A stretch of 64,000 nucleotides of DNA from Saururus chinensis (lineage: Eukaryota > Streptophyta > Magnoliopsida > Piperales > Saururaceae). Of the stretch, positions 11,942-23,967 are shown piece after piece (the first letter of the stretch is position 1; every line of letters starts with the position of its first letter). A program made the translations under genes and the position numbers. The DNA is taken from contig CP141141.1 of the NCBI GenBank assembly GCA_035235625.1, positions 10,475,968-10,539,967 on the forward strand. Reading direction: 5' to 3'. The notes under the pieces are model-generated. The model saw only the letters and a program-made list of their open reading frames with translations. It was not told where the DNA came from and did not search any database.

Positions 11942-12050
11942 AGCGCAACAAACCTTAGAGCTATCCATCGACATAATGTGTCCCATACCGCAAGTGTCTA
12001 ATGGTTTCTCTTCGGCTATTCTACACAGCTGATCAATTCTGATTAACCAA
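11942..12050 (-). repeat. Single copy of the 'GTGTCCCATACC' repeat in LTR-B
   Basis: Contains 'ttagagctatccat', 'gtgtcccataccg' and 'taatggttt', matching the unit tandemly repeated at 20203-20880. A related copy is at 6945-6975, across the LTR-C insertion. Confidence 0.6.
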
Positions 12051-12740
12051 CAGTAAAACCTCAATTGGAAATACATTTTCATGATGCATGCAATATGGTA
12101 CATATGTGAGCAAAGTATACATGAATTCTAATTCATTATAGGTACTCTCTTCAGCCCTTCATGCATCATTCATAATCATAATAGCAAACCTCATCATCAT
12201 CATTAAACTCCACATGTTTGTGCACATAGTAGAAACACTTTACTCAATGCATATCAACATGCTTGTAATTCACTCACCATCACATTACACATGAGCAATA
12301 ACATCTAATCATGAATTTTAGCAGAAATCATAGGAGAAGAATCATTCAAATCATAATTCAAATCAAAGCTTAACCACAAGCTAACCACATATAAGATCAT
12401 TCACCTCATACTTGAGTCAAGACATAACACTAACATTCACACATCAATTAACCACATCCTATCATGACATATCAGTTCATTATCATGTTGTAACTCTACT
12501 AAAAACATGCTTAAACCATAGGAATCAACCACTCATATCTTCAAGATAGCAACCTCTAACATGTACATCCAACTACAAACCATTTCACATAAACTTTAAA
12601 TATACACCACAAATTCTAAACATTAATAGAATGCTCTTCAAGTAGCTTATTATAGATCAAAACATTCCACATAAACATAAAAATGATATTTTGAAGTAGA
12701 TATGTCAAAATAAGCAATATACATAAAATTGTCAATTTCT

Positions 12741-12935
12741 ACAGTGTAGCCGTTCGAACGCCCTGCAGGGCCGTTCGATCGGCTAAACAGGAAAAATGCC
12801 AAAATTGTAGTATTACCGTTCGAATGCCCTAAAGGACAGTTCGATCGGCTACACAGGAAAAATGCCAAAACTGTAGTGTTGTTGTTCTAACGCTCTGCAG
12901 GGCCGTTCTAACGCCAACAAAGCAGTTTTGGTCAT
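12741..12935 (-). repeat. 66-bp tandem repeat, three copies, in LTR-B
   Basis: 'cgttcgaacgccctgcaggg' type units start at 12751, 12817 and 12883. LTR-E has a single decayed version near 44370 ('cgttcgaacggcc'). The minus-strand frame at 12650-12868 with a 22-residue repeat results from the 66-bp period and is not a gene. Confidence 0.85.
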
Positions 12936-13584
12936 CTTCTTCATTTCAAATTTTCAAACCGAAACTCCATTAATAAATCTTAAAATCTCTATCTAACAAC
13001 TCAAATGACATTAAAACTTCATAATAACTTCCAGAAAGCTAATTCACATCATACCAAGATAAAACCCTATGAAATCGGGATTAAAGATTATCATTTATTA
13101 ATCATGCCATTAAAGCACTAAATTAAGTAAATCCACTCAAAGTAAATCACAAAATCAAGAGTTTTACCTTAGGAAAACTGAAATTTTGAAAGTCCATTAC
13201 CTTATCCCTTGATTAGGCTTGAATTTGATGGTCGCCCTTCTTGAAAACCTTATAAAGACAGAGTTTGAATTAAACTCCATTAAAATCGATTTAACATAGA
13301 AAACCCTAATTAAAAACTTAGATCTAGGGCTTGTTGAACATAAAAATCGGATTTTGAGAATTAAGGTTTGTAGTAAAGATGTAAATCAATAGTTTTGATG
13401 TTTAAAAACGAATCAAAACAAAGGGAAAATGGTAGATTTAGAAGAGATTAAGAGAAAAGATAGGATTTGGTGCTTAATTAGAAGGAACTTACCTTAAACA
13501 CCTTCTAATCTGGGCCTAATTGGAGATTAGGTCTGACCTCTCCTTCTCAACCTATTCCCAAAATGGGAAATGGCTCAGGTTTGC

Positions 13585-13594
13585 CCTTTTATAG
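13585..13594 (-). promoter_or_regulatory. TATA box of LTR-B (minus strand)
   Basis: CTATAAAAGG on the minus strand, followed by the conserved 'catttcccattttggga' segment that also lies downstream of the TATA-like site of LTR-E. Position is about 420 bases into the LTR, a normal U3 length. Confidence 0.65.
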
Positions 13595-15046
13595 TAGGTT
13601 TTGGGGTGTGCATAGGTAAATTGTGGGGTATGAATAGAAAAATAGGTTAAAAATGGGTAGTTTAGCTATTTGAGCACTAATAAAACCTGGAAAAATTATG
13701 AAAATTTTTGTATGAGCTTAAGTTGATGTCTGGGTTCATTTGGTCTAAAAACCTAAATTTCGACGGTGGGGCCCACAGGGGGTCAAACCCAATTTTTGAA
13801 AAAATAGTAAAAAAATAGAAAATTTCCAAAAATTCACATTTGATTCAAAATCACTTAAAACCACTAATTGAAAAGTTGATTTTGATTAAAACTATGAGAA
13901 ACACCATCTATCTTTGAAACCACCGAATAAATTAGAAAACATGTTAACCTCACGATAACCGATAATTAAATTGAAACAAAAACCAGTTTTAAATCAGAGA
14001 TCTTACACTAGGCCTGATCGAATTGCTACCTCGCTACAATTCAGAAGGTCCTAGTTTTCTACCATTTTGTGCGCTACTGGTGGCCAAGTGCTATTATTTT
14101 TTTCTATGACTTGTCCAATACGTCTACTGGCCGCTAGTCAAAGCCCGGTGAGGGGATGGTGCAACCAAACCACCATCCTACGGTGAGTCTAGGAGCCTAG
14201 GTCCCATCACTGGCCATCAACAACCAAAGAAACGTAGCCCCCATCTCTCTATTTCCCCTTTCTTTATCTGTGTGCTGGCTCGGCGGCTGCTCGATGGCGG
14301 CCAAATCTGCCGGCTGCTATATGAGCAACAGGAGGCAAAGATTCAAGCTTTGCCTCTCTACTATCTAGAACAGTGGGTCTGGTCGACGGCCGGAAATTTT
14401 TTGGCCAGTAGCCCAGCTGCCCCTTGTCTCCACGGTTTCTCCTCTCAATTATTAAGAAATAACTGCGTTTTAAGAGTGAATCCAACTATATACTAATCAA
14501 TATTATTTTAATCTCCTACGTAAATGATTAGTTGTTTTCAATCCCTTGTCCTTGGCCCATTGCTGATTGGACTCGCCCAAACCTCTTCGGCAGTTCCTCT
14601 TCTTCCTCCTTCCTTCACCAAAAAGCTAAGAGCCCCCTCTCAATAAACCCTAAATATATGTATTTAAGCATGAGGATTAGGGTTCCTAATCCCCTTAGAA
14701 GTTGGGCCAAACCTCCCTACTTAGGCAACCTAATTGGGCCTATAAAAATTATTTTTGTCACTTTAATTAATCGGGCACATGACTTAAATGGAGAATTTGC
14801 ACGTCTAATTCGAGTAAATGGGCCATGTGCGCCATGTTCAACTTCAAACAGTCATAACTCCATCATCTGAACTCCGATTTGTGCGTTCTAGGTGGTGTTT
14901 TGAAGCTCTTTCTGTATACTTTTTAATCACATTATCTCAGCCATAAATTCTATATGTTGAGGAATTTATTTTACTAAGAATGTCAATAGGTCAAACACCC
15001 TATTTTCCATGTGTTTAAAAAACCTAGGGAAATTCAGGATATTACA

Positions 15047-15756
15047 TCTTTGACTCAAAGCTTCATGTGAATCCTCAACGAAAAATAATATGCAAAAGGT
15101 ATAAACCCTTCTTCTCTATTCTCCTCTAGGTTTTCCTCTATCAAAATTCGCAATTTCTTATCCCTTTATAGCTCTCCAAATCCCTTTAGGTCTTTAGCTT
15201 CAACAAGGAAAGAAATTAAATTTAGAATGGATTAATTAGAGTAAATAGTCCTTGAAGTGATCAATCATTTCAAACAACAATCAATCATTTTCTGTTTGTT
15301 TTATACCCAATACTTCAAGTAATCAACTGATTAATCCAAATGATCAATTGATAAATCTCGGCTTTGTTTTTTTAGGAAAAATCATATGCCGATCAATCGT
15401 TCCATCAATCTTTTTGTTCAATTATCGATCGTTTTGTCTGTCAAATTATAGTTTTATCGTTTTTACCCTAAAACCTCCTAAAACTCCAGAAATTACTTCT
15501 AAAACTTTTCAAAGTGATTTTGGTATACAAATATAATCTGAATAAGCATTAAAAACCTTTAACATTCTTTAGTCTTTTATCTTAATCCATAAGAACATGT
15601 CTTCTCCTATTTTTCAGTCTCCCAATCCCAAATCTGATTTGACCACAATAATGTCTAATTAGCTTTTAAGACTCATTACATATCGAAGGTTTTTAGACAT
15701 AATTTTGATAAAGAAACTAGCAAATAAACTTGACATATGACTCATATGTTCTTACA
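15047..15756 (-). mobile_element. Copia-1 3' LTR, right (5') part
   Basis: Continues the LTR interrupted at 3143. On the minus strand it starts TGTAAGAACATATGAG at 15756, directly after a polypurine tract. It runs parallel to 51290-51980 through 'ttcatgtgaatcctc', 'ctcctctaggtttt' and 'atccataagaacatgt'. Open frames inside (for example 15348-15536) are not supported. Confidence 0.78.
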
Positions 15757-15775
15757 ATATCCCCCTTTGGCTATT
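15757..15775 (-). promoter_or_regulatory. Polypurine tract of Copia-1
   Basis: On the minus strand AGCCAAAGGGGGATAT abuts the LTR start TGTAAG. This is the plus-strand primer site expected just before a 3' LTR and fixes the orientation of Copia-1. Confidence 0.75.
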
Positions 15776-16359
15776 TCTTATCAAAACATTACATATTTGA
15801 AAATCAAAATAAAATTACAACTCTTGACATAATTCATTAACTTTCAAATTGTACAAAATAACTTGACATTAAAAGATTTAACATAGACTCATTTGGAATT
15901 GATCTTGAAAAGCCTTGTACTATCTTGCATACTTAAAATAAGTATGTTAATTTTCATTAATCACTTCTCCACCTTTTTGACATAAATAGACAAAAAGTTA
16001 AAGCAATAATTAATAAAAATAGTCATTGAATCGCAATCAAGTTATCAAGATCACTAAAAGACATGAAATAAATATAAAAATCAACACATCACATGTCCAT
16101 CATATATCCCATCATAACATCAGTTTCAAGGTACATCTCAAAGTTATAATGAAACATAACTGAACTGAACAAGTTTTAAACAAAGGAATATATGCAAAAG
16201 TGGTACAAAATCATTGTAAAAATCAATCAACATTATCATCACTTTGTTCCCTCTCACTATCTACATATTTGTTTGGCTCTATGCAAGCAACAATGTCTGT
16301 AAGCATCTGCATCACAACATCTTGAAATGCTCAAAACTTAGCAATAGTAACCGGTCAAT

Positions 16360-17064
16360 CTAGATCATCCATCGGTGTTGGTCTCCCTGTGGCTCATGTA
16401 CATCACCCTCGTGGTGAGAAAGCATTCGGCTGACCACTACAATGTCAAATGGCCCTATACCATTGATAGTAGGATCAACTCTAAGAATCCTAATATGTAC
16501 CACAATGAAAATCCTATATAGGATGTATGGGTAAGGTAACATGTCATGTGTGTGGCCACACAAGAATGTCATCATCTTACCAAAAATAATGGAGTGAAGA
16601 TCCAACTCTATACGTGGATGTGCTAGGAGATCTAGAATATGTGTCATCTTCCTATCCATTCTCTCCTTTCTAGAACTCCATATGTCATATAAAGCTATGA
16701 CATGTAGTAGATGAAACTCCTATGTCATGCTTTGAGCCAATAATGATACCTCCAACTTTGGACCTCTCAGTAGACCATAATCTCACTATTAGGTGGAAAT
16801 ACATAACCATCAAACTGTGGGTATGTGAGTTGTCTCCTTTGACATCCAGTGACCTCTGCTATGATGTCAGGTGACACTCTCATTTGGAAACCTCCTGCTA
16901 CTCCAACTAAAGGCACAATCATCCCCCAAACAAAGTGATGCATACCACTGTCGCACAAGTTCAGGGTAGACAGACTTACTAGATGTGAAAATCGTACTAA
17001 AATACTCAATCCAGTACGAACAAGCCTCAATCCAACTTATAGCAGACTCTAATAGAACGTGCAC
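16360..17064 (-). pseudogene. Broken ORF resembling the 'putative plant transposon protein' family
   Basis: Two adjacent minus-strand frames, 16767-17030 and 16360-16659, lie in element order. The first contains 'VSPDIIAEVTGCQR' and 'YPQFDGYVFPP'. The second contains 'HSIIFGKMMTFLCGH', 'LPYPYILYRIF' and 'RILRVDP'. This pattern (a fold ending in 'LPYxxLLTRIF') resembles plant retroelement-associated proteins often labelled putative plant transposon protein; that assignment is from memory and tentative. A stop and frame change separate the halves. It sits where SIRE-like elements carry an extra ORF between pol and the 3' LTR. Its function is unknown. Confidence 0.4.
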
Positions 17065-20059
17065 TAAGCTATGCTTGCACCATATAGGTCTAACCCTATC
17101 TGAACTATTACTTGATGACCTAGGTCCCCTGACTCTGACTCAGCTATCTTCTATATCTTCATCTCCCCATCTAAATTGAATTGCAATAAAACAACCTATG
17201 GGTAATCATACATTAGGAATAAATAAATGACAATAATAAACATTCAAGAATTTAAAAAAAAACTTGAAATGAGTGCCAAAATTCAATTTTTTGAATTTTA
17301 AATAAACCCTAAAAACGTTTTGTGTCAAATTGATGCCAAATTTGAACCCTTGGTAGATCTTAGTGAGTAGAACAAATATAACGAAACCTATTGTCAATTT
17401 TGATCAAAAACATCCAATTTTGAGAATTCGAAAATGTGCAAAAATGTTGAAATCTCACTTAATTTTTCACGAAATCTTGAAATTTAATAGATCAAATCAC
17501 ATGAAATTTTAGACAAAGGCAGATCAAACTATTTCTAGCAATCCTACTTGTTCAAAACTCATTGAAATAGATTGAAAAAACACTAAAAATGAAGATTTAG
17601 GTTCAACACTCACCTTGGCAGCAGAGAAAATTGGGAAATCGATGTGGAAATCTGGTCTTGAAGTGTAAAAAACTCTTCAAATTGCATCTAATCTCCCACA
17701 AGAACACTTTGGAGGAATTTAGAGAAAAATAGAGTTAAAATGAAAATTTTCAAATTTAAAACAATGATTCAGTGTGAAAAACTTGACCATCGATCAATTG
17801 CTAGGGTCAATCTATTGATCTTGAAATAAATGTGATTTTTATTTTCCAAAAAAAATAAAATTATAAAAATAACAAAAATTCCAATAATTTCCTAAAAGTA
17901 TTGAAAGACACTATCCATCAAAATAAAAATTTTCTAATACCCAAAACTCAACTTAAAAATCAAATAATGAAAATCAACAAAGTTGAGTTCTATTTGATGA
18001 TTTTTTAATTAATTCTCCTTTAATCTAAATGCATCAACAAATTATGTTCTTTAATAGCTTGCCTTGGATTAGTCAACACCATTGGTATGTGATTGTCTAA
18101 TTTATTCTCTTTCTTTTTGATACATTAATCCTCGTTTATTAAATTTTAACAAAAAAACTAACAATGTAGTTAACTCTCATCTCTTTTTATCTTGAATATT
18201 GCAAGTTTAATATTAACCAAATTGAGACAAATTTGTTCGGATCCTAGTAAAAAGTAAGTTCACATTTTCAACTCTTTTTAGCTAGAATCTATGTACATGA
18301 TATTCCTCAAAGGATAAAACAATCAGAAACACATAATCAATATGCCATGTATTTTCCTGAGTTATGATATTTTTCCTCAATTTATTTTTCAATGCTTGGC
18401 TCTTCCTAAATCCTCTTTACATACATGATTCAAATTTTTTTTTCATTCCCTTACTTTGTTTTCTCTTTTAGCCATTTTTCTTGATGTTAAGTGGATGAGA
18501 GCTTCACACTAGCCTAGGCCGACCTAAGTAGGTAGCTCATTGCCACCATACTTATTAGGACAATTCAATTTTCTAAAGAAATATTAAGGTACATAAGACT
18601 CATAAACATCAAAGTATATTGCGTGATTTTTTTTCTTTTGGATTCTAAATAAAATTCTTGCCAAAAAACATCTAATTTGATCACCTAGACTCCACTAAAA
18701 TCCAAATGCCCAAGTCAACTTATGTTTAAGAATTCTCTTTGATGTTCATATATATAAGTGACTTGAGTCTTAACATGAGGTGTGCAAGTTTTTTTTTAAA
18801 CAAAGAATTATAACATAAAGCAAAAGAAAATCAAATCAATCTGCACTCTTCCTATTGTATCCTTCCTTTGTTAAGGTATTTTTACCATTAATCATGTTAT
18901 TATTTAGCTTAAAAGACAATTAAACTCAATATGTCTCAATAGCTGAACCTATCAAAAACCAAAATAAAGCCAATTGTAAAGTTAAGCAAAGGCTGGACTA
19001 TTTTTTTGTGTTTTTTATCATATTCAATTTTTTATTATTTTTTTCAAGTCAAAACCTATGAATTAAAGACATCTAAAAACAAAGTAAAGTGTGAGAAAAC
19101 AAAAACCATAAGTGTCCAAATGATAGAAATAATTAAACCATGAATGCAAATCAAAATCTCTTACTTGGAGATTTTAGACTCCTTAGTCTAGCCTAGCCAT
19201 CTAATCCTTAGGCAATCTAAATAGACTTCCTTGCTTTTCCTAATTGATCCTTCAATGCTTGAAGATCATCTTTCTTCACCCACACTCTTTTTATCTTCTT
19301 TTCATACATTTGGTGGGGCAACTTAGTAGTAGTAAAGGTAGTGTGCTTCTCAATATTCTTTGAAGGGGTAATTCTTAGGACATCCTGTTCTAGTATGGGT
19401 CTCACTATGAAAAATATCACACATACCCACAATACTGGAACCTATCCTTCCTCCTTTCACTCTTGGCCTTGGTAGGTTGGGTATTATCTTAGGGTTTGGG
19501 TCACTCTATTTTCCCTTCACAAAGATAGTAAGTTTTGCTAAGGAAGTAGCCAAGCAATTCCTACCTAAGCCCATTTTGTTGGTTTAACCAATGCTAAGCA
19601 TAATTTCCAACTTCTTCCCACTCCTGAATCCATCTAATTTCTCTTTAGAAGACATAAGTTCTTTTTTGAGACACTAGACTTATCTTTCTCACTTTATAGG
19701 TCTTTCTTAAGGTCATGCACCTCTCTTTTAAGTTTATTATTCCACTCCACTAACCTATTTGCCTCTTGGGAAGACAAAACTAGTCCAGCTCTTTCTTCTT
19801 CCACTTTCTTTCAAGGCTTTTGGCTTTTTTAGTCAACACAAAGAATTATTAGAGGAATCCCTTAAAATTATCAAAATCAACCTCAGACTCCAAGTTCACT
19901 TCAAGAGAAGTGGACTTGTAAGAATCTTCTTTAGATCCATCATTCTTCACATCTTATAAAGAACTCTCATCAGAGTAAGTTGGTTTGCCCTTTTTCTTGT
20001 ACTCAAACTGCTTTTGATTTCTTAGGCTTATCATTAAAAAAATTATTAAAATTAAGGTT

Positions 20060-20105
20060 AGGACAATTAATAGCAAAGTGATCTAACTTACCACATGCAA
20101 TGCAT
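20060..20105 (-). pseudogene. Gag zinc knuckle of Copia-1
   Basis: On the minus strand the codons TGC-ATT-GCA-TGT ... CAC ... TGT spell C-x2-C-x4-H-x4-C, the nucleocapsid-type RNA-binding knuckle of retrotransposon Gag. It lies in a frame broken by stops on both sides. Confidence 0.65.
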
Positions 20106-20170
20106 TTGAATCCATAGAGACAACTTTTCAATTTCAAATCACTATTCAAAATACAGAGAATTTGAATTTA

Positions 20171-21849
20171 ATTTTCATGTTAGATTCACCAGTAAACTCA
20201 ACCTTAGAGCAACCCACTAATATCGCATGTCCCATACCATGGGTATTTGGTGGTTTTTCTTAGGGAATGCCACTATCTTTGAAAATAATTCAATTTAATC
20301 TCAACATACTAGCAGAACTAGCTCGAGAGTGATCCACTAATACTACGTGTCCCATAGCACGAGCATTTAGTGGTTCCTCCTAGGTAGTTCCATTGTGTTT
20401 TTCTAATAATAATTTTTAAAATGCTGACATTCCAAAAGTAAATCTTATGTTAAGATATTGGTAGAATTTGTCGTAGAGCTATCCACCAACACCTCATGTC
20501 CCATACCATGGTGTGTAGTGGTTATCCTTGACAACTCTACAATTTTTCTAAAAATATTTTGTTTATAAGCAAGTGAATTTTTCCGAAACACAATTTGAAA
20601 TGTAATTGTATTGTTAGCATAGCGGCAAAACAAACCCGAGAGCTTTCTACTAACACCTCACATCCATACCGTGGTGTGTAGTGGTTGCTTTTAGGTGGTT
20701 CCACCGTCTTTCAAAATAGACCCATTTCTTAATTAAATACATTTTCTCTAACAATCAATTCAAAATCAAAATTTTATTTTAATATCTCAATAGAATTAAT
20801 CTAGAGTATTCCATTAACGCCTCGTGTCCCATACTATGGATGTTTGGTGGTTACTCATAAGTAATTCTACTGTTGTAATTTTGACACACTATTTGAAATT
20901 GAAGTCACTAAAATAAAATCATATACGGATTTAGAATAGATATTGTGGAATTCATATTAAATACACTATTACGGTTGAAACCAACATTTCATATTAATTC
21001 AAATTCAAAATCAAAATTTGTATCAAATTAGAATTCAAAATAGAATTTTATGCAGAACTAAATTTTTAAATACTAACCATTTCAAAAGCGAAATTCATAA
21101 AATTGGTGTTTATATAAATCCACTACAACCCAATAGAATGGAAATTCTAAATCATTGCTAATTAAACAAATCAGAATAAATATCATTGTTAAGAGAAATC
21201 TCGATGCAACACATTCAGAGCAAAATTTTCATATAAATTCTACTTTAAAATTGGAATTCATAGAATTGGAGTTTGCCTTCAATCTTATACAACACATGCA
21301 TGACAAAAATCTCAAATCATTAATAATTAAATAGATTAGAATTCATAAAAATAAGAGTTGGGGCAATTTTGATGTCCTACCAGTAGAACAAAATTAGAAA
21401 TCAAAATCCGATACAATGTATTTATAACAAAAATTTTAAATCACTTTTGATATAAATTCAAAATTCACAAAATTGATGTTTGTATCAAATCTATTGTAAT
21501 GTATGCAAACATAACTTTCAAATTAAAATCCGCTTAATGAATCAGAGTTCTTAAAGTCAGAGTCTACATTAAATTCAATGTCACACATCCATAATAGACG
21601 TTTAAAATTAAAGTTTGAATTAAATCCGATATCATAGATATGCAAAATGGGCATTGACAATCGGAATTCACATTAAATCTAATGAAACACTCATAGGATA
21701 GAAATTTAAAATCAAATTGGAATTTGAATCAAATCAATTGCAGCTCATACAAACTAAATTAATTAAGATTTGAAAAATTGAATTCGAATAATTTATATTT
21801 CAAATTTTTTTTATTCCTCTCGCATGTAGAGTCCTACTCCAATACCATT
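20171..21849 (-). repeat. LTR-type sequence with tandem repeats and an AT-rich degenerate array
   Basis: 20203-20880 has five copies of a 125-167 bp unit (separate entry). 20890-21830 is AT-rich with recurrent 'aaattcataaaattgg', 'aaatcaaaattt' and 'attaaat' words at roughly 100-110 base spacing, which looks like an eroded tandem array. The repeats match the leader part of LTR-B on the minus strand, so this is probably another minus LTR remnant that lost its left end in Copia-1. No gene is visible. Confidence 0.5.
20203..20880 (-). repeat. Tandem repeat, 125-167 bp x 5
   Basis: Each unit has a conserved half (a 'gagc-atccactaa' start, 'tgtcccataccatgg', 'tagtggtt' and 'ttccac') at about 20203, 20328, 20475, 20638 and 20800, plus a variable AT-rich half. 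Single units occur at 11942 and 6945. Confidence 0.8.
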
Positions 21850-22698
21850 TGTTACACCCTGACCCGAAAACCAACCCAGACCGGGGGTTATTCGGAAAAC
21901 AAAATTGGAATTTATATAAAATAAACATAAAAATTAAAACATGACCAACCAGGAGCGGAAAACTTTATGTGTGAGAGCCATAACGTTCTTCTACGCACTA
22001 CGGAGTCTTATTGCTTTGTTGTACGTAGGCCAAAACAAACCTCATTTTATAACTAATTTGGATCGGGTTAATATTGTTTTATCCTTTGTTACCTATGTAC
22101 ATATTGAATAACATCCACGATGTTATCCCAATACGATCAGATTCGAACGTAGTCCTGCCTAACAGCAAATACATGCATCATGCATCACAAAATCATATAT
22201 GTTAAAAATATGTATATCCTTATATCCGAATAAATTATTCGGAATCAAACGGAAATCTTGTAAATCATTAGAGTCAAATAGAAGCCAATAAATCAGCGGA
22301 ATCACACATCCCACTATCACATAGTGGAGTAGAACACCCAACAAAGTAAATTGGATCATATTAGATCCCATCAGATTATATCATATTTCATCTGACCATC
22401 ACCGATCATATCAGATTAGGTAGGAGCATATCAGATCAAGTCAGAACATTTTAGAGCAGATCAGATCGAAACATATTAGCATATATCATTTCATAGCAAA
22501 TCATATATCATAATTAGTATATTAATATTACAAATTAAGATGTGCATGCATACAAATCATATTAAATTGGAAGGTTAGAAAAGCTTACTCCTCTGCAGTT
22601 CTGGAAGTAGCAACGTTTGAGTTGATTGTTTCCTCAGGGCATCCTCCTTTCTAGGTCAGGAGATAGCAGGCAGAATCTCCTCTAACTCTGAAAGATTT

Positions 22699-22935
22699 TT
22701 CTCTTTTACATTACACCTAAAGGTGGCAGACAGAACCTCTCCTATTTGGAGATACTTTTCTCTTTCCGTGCCCATAGGCTGCAGACAGAACCTCCCCTTA
22801 ACTTAGGAAACTTTTCTCTTTCTGCGCATGTACGCTACATACAGAACCTCCCCTTAACCTGGACACTTCTCTCTTTCCGTGCCCATAGGCTAAAGACAAA
22901 ACCTCCCCTTAACCCAAGACACTTTTCTCTTTCCT
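22699..22935 (-). repeat. Tandem repeat, about 59 bp x 4, in LTR-D
   Basis: Four successive units contain 'gcagacagaacctcccctta' or close variants and a 'cttttctctttcc' boundary. The plus-strand frame at 22746-22994 is a translation of this repeat. Confidence 0.82.
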
Positions 22936-23131
22936 CGGGGCTAGAGGGCGATGGGCAAAATCCCCTCTTGCCCTGGGGTGTTTCTCCCTTATAGAGATGC
23001 TAACTTAAGGAATGAACACTTCCATTACGTAGAATGCCCTCGAATTAGCTAAGAACTCACTTCTTTTTGAAAGGAAGAAAACGGACTCAAAACGACTCCA
23101 GAAACTCTTCCGGAAGTTTGAATGGAAATGA

Positions 23132-23141
23132 GTATTTATAG
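23132..23141 (-). promoter_or_regulatory. TATA box of LTR-D (minus strand)
   Basis: CTATAAATAC on the minus strand, about 600 bases of LTR-D sequence from its 5' end once the nested element is removed. This is where a U3/R boundary is expected. Confidence 0.6.
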
Positions 23142-23276
23142 AAGAATGACGTGCGAGCATACAACAGAAGGCAAAATATGCACGCAAATGTTCACACCAT
23201 GTGGCACATTTTAATTGGACCAAAAAAATGTGGTCAGTGGTGTTGATGCGCATGTCAGACTCTGCGTATTGTGCAC

Positions 23277-23798
23277 TGTCACAGATTGTGTTCCGGACAC
23301 CCCACCAACTTCCTTTTTACTTTTCTTACATGTACTTTTTCTTATTTTCATGTATTTTCTTTATTTATGTTTTAGGGTGGCACCATGCCCGTATAGCCAC
23401 TTTGGCTGCCACTCCAGCCATATACAAAAAATCTCTTATACTATATAGGGGGGAGTGAATAGTTGTGTTGTTGGTCATAGTGTTGTTGCACTCATTGCTT
23501 GTAAACATGTTGATAGTGAATGCATCCATTTTCCATGCTTGTGTTCATTCATTTCCTTGTAATGTGACTCGCTTTATGCCCCCTACCTTTTTGATTTGCA
23601 TGAGCGCCCACAAGTGATTTGTGTAATGCATCCGTGCAAGGCAAGCCATCTGTCTCAAACAAAGGCTTGCTTGGTTGACCTTTAGCCTACAAGTGCTGCA
23701 CGGTCAGCTGCCCAAGAGCTCGTCCATGACAGCACGTAGCCATGCCGCGCTATGTGGTAGACGCGCACCGTGCGTGGCCCAAGAGCACATCCTTGACA
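23277..23798 (+). repeat. 5' LTR of the chromovirus
   Basis: TGTCACAGATTG ... CCTTGACA. It shares most of its length with 27832-28341 ('cggacaccccaccaacttcc', 'gccactccagccatatac', 'catgcttgtgtt'), with scattered substitutions and small indels. It contains two copies of a 'gcccaagagc' motif near its end. Confidence 0.88.
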
Positions 23799-23800
23799 AT

Positions 23801-23813
23801 TGGTATCAAAGCC
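23801..23813 (+). promoter_or_regulatory. Primer-binding site (initiator tRNA-Met type)
   Basis: TGGTATCAAAGCC begins two bases after the LTR end. It differs by one base from the usual TGGTATCAGAGCC complement of plant initiator tRNA-Met. Confidence 0.8.
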
Positions 23814-23967
23814 AAAGAAAGGACTGTCCATCAAGCTTCCACTTGCGATGCCGAAATTGGTAGCAAGTGAAGCTTGTGGAGTTGAGCATGTGGCTCTTGA
23901 CCCACAACACAAAATGTCATCCAAATGGCAGGACTGAGTTGAAGCCTTGGAGGAGTAAGTTGCTCCC

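Larger units (their letters stand above)
5480..14006 (-). mobile_element. LTR-B: solo LTR nested in LTR-A
   Basis: Left end TGTCACGCCCCAG and right end ...GAGATCTTACA, flanked by ccagg (5475-5479) and ctagg (14007-14011). Its own sequence is about 3.6 kb (5480-7003 and 11937-14006). A minus-strand TATA box lies at 13585-13594. A palindromic 'GGTGAGTTTAACAAACTCAG' motif sits at 5956-5975. It belongs to the same family as LTR-E: both carry 'cgttcgaacg' motifs and the same segment below the TATA box. No internal retroelement genes remain. Confidence 0.75.
3144..15046 (-). mobile_element. LTR-A: solo LTR (Ty3/gypsy-like), outermost of three nested solo LTRs
   Basis: Left end TATCACAACCCG (a TG to TA change) and right end ...GATATTACA give LTR-type termini on the minus strand. 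Flanking 5-base duplications are tcttc (3139-3143) and tcttt (15047-15051). About 3.4 kb is its own sequence (3144-5479 and 14007-15046); the rest is LTR-B with LTR-C inside. The start, read on the minus strand, is homologous to LTR-G, sharing the segment about tail-to-tail 'gaaagagcttcaaaac', 'gcacaaatcggagtt' and 'cccaacttctaagggga'. No primer-binding site or coding internal region adjoins either end, so this is a solo LTR. Lineage (Tekay/Del-like) is inferred from the ends only. Confidence 0.75.
15776..20170 (-). pseudogene. Copia-1 internal region, pol deleted (SIRE-like)
   Basis: Read on the minus strand, the right end carries a gag remnant. At about 20060-20105 it encodes a CCHC zinc knuckle (C-x2-C-x4-H-x4-C, CIACGKLDHFAINC), with Lys/Glu/Asp-rich coiled-coil-like sequence next to it (19500-19900). 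A short piece at 19217-19432 resembles the gag/protease junction of SIRE-type elements. No protease, integrase, reverse transcriptase or RNase H motif is visible between there and the LTR, so pol appears to have been lost. Instead 16360-17064 encodes the transposon-type protein listed separately. 17065-19200 is AT-rich and holds nothing I recognise. Confidence 0.6.

Noticed and set aside
12650-12868. 72-codon minus frame with a 22-residue repeat
   Set aside because: It arises because the LTR-B repeat is 66 bp, a multiple of three; no start context or conservation is visible.
22746-22994. 82-codon frame with internal repeats
   Set aside because: It is a product of the 59-bp tandem repeat in LTR-D.
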